A stretch of DNA of 6,601 nt, taken from positions 710 to 7,310 of the forward strand of contig DUGG01000079.1 of NCBI GenBank assembly GCA_013331515.1, given 5' to 3'. The position numbers and the translations under genes were made by a program. A model generated the notes under the pieces. The model made no database searches. It was given only the letters and a program-made list of their open reading frames with translations, and had not been told where the DNA came from. This stretch comes from Candidatus Woesearchaeota archaeon (GTDB lineage Archaea; Nanobdellota; Nanobdellia; Woesearchaeales; UBA10216). Shown in pieces: positions 5,391-6,601 of this stretch; position 1 is the first letter of the stretch; every line of letters starts with the position of its first letter.

Positions 5391-5560
5391 TAGACGACTT
5401 TGATTATTCTTGTTCTATAGCAAAGTTGTCTAAGAGAACTTTGAACAAAAGTCATAAATGATGGGGTTATTCAAAGTTCTCTATAGGAGAGGAAGATATC
5501 ATTTTTCCTCTCCTATATGCATCGGAGCGACTATGACTTGCCATCATTAAGCTCCGATGC
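5391..5560. repeat. Array of four abutting hairpins
   Basis: Hairpin 1: TAGACGACTTTG (5391-5402) with CAAAGTTGTCTA (5421-5432), 12 bp with one G-U, 18-nt loop. Hairpin 2: AGAGAACTTTGAA (5433-5445) with TTCAAAGTTCTCT (5470-5482), 13 bp perfect, 24-nt loop. Hairpin 3: ATAGGAGAGGAA (5483-5494) with TTCCTCTCCTAT (5505-5516), 12 bp perfect, 10-nt loop. Hairpin 4: GCATCGGAGC (5519-5528) with GCTCCGATGC (5551-5560), 10 bp perfect, 22-nt loop. There is no gap between 1 and 2 or between 2 and 3, and two bases between 3 and 4. The loops of 2 and 4 carry two complementary 8-nt blocks. CTATAG occurs three times (5388-5393, 5415-5420, 5481-5486). There is no coding frame and no known family. On the minus strand the array would be the 3' UTR of sodNX. 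Confidence 0.85.
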
Positions 5561-5611
5561 TATAATCAGCCAGAAGCGGTTGCTGTTCATGCCACAAATC
5601 CTACAGGGCAG

Positions 5612-5648
5612 GACTGTACATTCCGCCATGGGTGGAATTGCACTGGTC
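5612..5648. repeat. Imperfect hairpin just downstream of sodX
   Basis: The core is ATTCCGCC (5620-5627), loop ATG, GGTGGAAT (5631-5638), 8 bp with one G-U pair. Weaker pairing continues outward to GAC (5612-5614) and GTC (5646-5648). It lies about 30-65 nt past the sodX stop codon and may be a minus-strand 3' end structure. The stretch 5561-5611 before it shows nothing I can support. Confidence 0.4.
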
Positions 5649-5677
5649 TCTGACCGAATGCTCCGTGATGAGGGATG

Positions 5678-5968
5678 TCAACACTTCCAAATAACCCTGC
5701 CGATTACAGCACCCCTCTTGACAGCAGGCAACTTTTTGCTATCACTCTTGTTGTCCCCTTCAACAATCCAGCTGTTATTTGCTGCCTTTATTATTCTTTT
5801 CACGTATTCCTTGCCGTCGTTGCCATGAAAAACGACAACATCGCCGGCCTTCGGCTGCGATAAGATATAAGCCCACCTGAGGACGACAACCCTGCTGCCG
5901 TCGTTGATGGCTGGTTGCATGCTGTGGCCTTTAACAACGTGCATTGAGAAAGGAAAAAAAGAAAACAT
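5678..5968 (-). CDS. sodX: Nickel-type superoxide dismutase maturation protease, S26 family
   Basis: A 96-residue S26 (signal peptidase I family) protease core, expected to cut the propeptide from SodN so that its nickel-binding N-terminal histidine is exposed. The Ser-Lys dyad is visible: Ser16 in GHSMQPAINDG and Lys57 in EYVKRI. The GDVVVF strand (42-47) and the GDNKSDS box (71-77) follow in family order. Lysine rather than histidine as the general base sets it apart from the usual archaeal signal peptidase and fits the SodX group, whose members are also short. There is no real membrane anchor, only a short aromatic N-terminus, so it may be soluble or loosely membrane-bound. It starts 6 nt after the sodN stop on the same strand, and this pairing is the main support for the specific name. 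A start at Met9 (5944) is possible. A general S26 peptidase is certain; the SodX role is inferred from context. Confidence 0.88.
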   Translation of the reverse strand: MFSFFPFSMHVVKGHSMQPAINDGSRVVVLRWAYILSQPKAGDVVVFHGNDGKEYVKRIIKAANNSWIVEGDNKSDSKKLPAVKRGAVIGRVIWKC

Positions 5969-5974
5969 CGTGAA

Positions 5975-6433
5975 TTACTTCTTTGTCTCGGCAAAAATCC
6001 TTGCGACTTCAGCCACAGCTTCCTTCAGTTGCTGGGCGGCCTTAAGGTCAACAGTGCGCTTGGCTTGGGAGCAGAGCTTGGTTATCTTCCAAACCTTTTC
6101 ATGGAGGCCTGGGAACCTGGCAAGGTGCTCTTCCTTGAAGTAATCGGTCCAAAGAATAAGAATCTGCTCCTTGCAGAGTTGTGCCTGCTTCTCCTTCTCA
6201 GCTATCATCCTCACAACGGCATTTGTGTAGTCCCTGTGAGCCTGCGGGTCTTCGCCTGGTGCCTTGAGCTCTGCAATCTTCTCAGTCATCTGGTAAACCG
6301 TATCAGCGGCTGTCTTGGCGCTGTCAGTCTCGTAAATGCCGCAAGGAATGTCGCAGTGGGCGTGGACAACTCCCGGCTTCACAATAGTTCCAGCCGCTTT
6401 CAAAACCTTTGCAATAAAATCAGCCATGGTCAT
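5975..6433 (-). CDS. sodN: Nickel superoxide dismutase precursor
   Basis: NiSOD converts superoxide to oxygen and hydrogen peroxide at a nickel bound by the first six residues of the mature protein. The hook HCDIPCGIY is present (residues 26-34 of this start), with His1, Cys2, Cys6 and Tyr9 of the mature enzyme intact. It is preceded by a 25-residue propeptide ending VVHA, so cleavage after Ala gives N-terminal His as in bacterial NiSOD. Family features further on are LILWTDYF, then a segment reading HLARFPGLHEKVWKI, and the end IFAETKK. The mature length is 127 residues, about ten more than the Streptomyces enzyme, with the extra length before the second helix. No classical signal peptide is seen, so it is probably cytoplasmic. 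The ATG at 6433 is chosen because the TATA box is centred 28 nt upstream; ATGs at 6427 (with GGTGAT before it) and 6445 are alternatives. It is followed by sodX. Confidence 0.95.
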   Translation of the reverse strand: MTMADFIAKVLKAAGTIVKPGVVHAHCDIPCGIYETDSAKTAADTVYQMTEKIAELKAPGEDPQAHRDYTNAVVRMIAEKEKQAQLCKEQILILWTDYFKEEHLARFPGLHEKVWKITKLCSQAKRTVDLKAAQQLKEAVAEVARIFAETKK

Positions 6434-6437
6434 CACC
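6432..6437 (-). promoter_or_regulatory. Possible Shine-Dalgarno sequence within the sodN start region
   Basis: The minus strand reads GGTGAT, matching the archaeal 16S 3' end, four bases before the ATG at 6427. If used, sodN begins MADFIAK instead of MTMADF. It overlaps the ATG at 6433, so the two starts are alternatives that differ by two residues of the propeptide and do not affect the mature enzyme. Confidence 0.35.
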
Positions 6438-6455
6438 AGGCTCATGCAAGGTTTG

Positions 6456-6466
6456 TAAATATAAAA
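6456..6466 (-). promoter_or_regulatory. TATA box for sodN-sodX, flanked by a short inverted repeat
   Basis: The minus strand reads TTTTATATTTA, centred about 28 nt before the ATG at 6433. It is flanked by TGCAAG (6445-6450) and CTTGTGCA (6469-6476), an imperfect inverted repeat that could be a repressor site blocking TBP/TFB access. I do not see recognisable NikR or Nur operator consensus. Confidence 0.6.
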
Positions 6467-6508
6467 AACTTGTGCAGGTTCACTCCAGGCCGGCGTTGCG
6501 TGGTTATT

Positions 6509-6560
6509 AGTTGGCGGAAGCCAACTTACTGAAGTAATAGGCACGGACATTAATTTCCGT
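6509..6560. repeat. Three consecutive palindromes between sodN and the divergent ORF
   Basis: AGTTGGC, GGAA, GCCAACT (6509-6526) is a perfect 7-bp stem with a four-base loop. TTACT, GA, AGTAA (6526-6537) begins on its last base. ACGGA and TCCGT (6543-6547 and 6556-6560) flank an ATTAAT core with one mismatch. They could be operators for the divergent promoters; the last one overlaps the only TATA-like sequence in front of the 6572 start. Confidence 0.45.
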
Positions 6561-6571
6561 AGTAGTTAACC

Positions 6572-6601
6572 ATGCCCATATTCGGCGGACTTTACAAGTT
6601 T
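6572..6601 (+). CDS. Possible start of a gene running off the right edge
   Basis: ATG at 6572 opens ten codons, MPIFGGLYKF, to the end of the window. It would be divergent from sodN. The only promoter support is a TATA-like ATTAAT centred about 20 nt upstream, somewhat short for a leaderless start, and there is no Shine-Dalgarno sequence. Too little is present to name a product. Confidence 0.35.
   Translation, partial: MPIFGGLYKF

Noticed and set aside
5391..5560. CRISPR array or retron-like RNA
   Set aside because: The four hairpins have different sequences and no regular repeat-spacer period, and there is no reverse transcriptase or cas gene in the window.
5517..5863. Plus-strand open frames of 62-103 codons opposite sodX
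   Set aside because: They are antisense shadows of sodX; its catalytic motifs make the minus strand the coding one.

Overview
The window reads as chromosomal DNA of an archaeon. It contains the N-terminal two fifths of an archaeal-type alanyl-tRNA synthetase, a tRNA-Gln(UUG) split by a 14-nt intron with bulge-helix-bulge splice sites, and TATA boxes centred about 25-29 nt upstream of several start codons, the spacing expected of leaderless archaeal transcripts. The lineage cannot be fixed from this window; an uncultivated group (for example DPANN-like) is only a guess.

Layout, left to right. (1) Positions 1-3784, minus strand: a gene of unknown function (2573-3751), then a multi-spanning membrane protein with a cysteine-containing tail (1363-2547), then alaS (1-1232, running off the left edge). 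The first two have the same 11-nt TATA region, and that of the second lies across the stop codon of the first. (2) 3877-4077, plus strand: the intron-containing tRNA-Gln gene with its own TATA box, two small bulged hairpins and a T-run. (3) 4104-5151, plus strand: a visibly A+T-richer two-gene operon coding for a winged-helix/minimal nucleotidyltransferase protein and a HEPN protein with overlapping ATGA, a toxin-antitoxin type module. (4) 5152-5677: a 526-bp gene-free stretch between convergent genes, filled with inverted repeats: a possible small structured RNA with a TATA box, a bidirectional terminator-like hairpin, and four long hairpins set end to end, two of which have loops complementary to each other in two 8-nt blocks. 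(5) 5678-6466, minus strand: a nickel superoxide dismutase operon, sodN followed 6 nt later by its dedicated S26-type maturation protease sodX. (6) 6467-6601: a palindrome-rich spacer and the first ten codons of a possible divergent gene.

The best functional call is the NiSOD system. SodX should remove a short propeptide from SodN so that the mature protein starts with the His-Cys-Asp nickel hook. NiSOD is mainly known from bacteria, so finding it with its protease in an archaeal context is notable. The most unexplained element is the hairpin array between sodX and the HEPN gene, which could be a structured RNA, a 3' UTR of sodNX, or a recombination or replication site.
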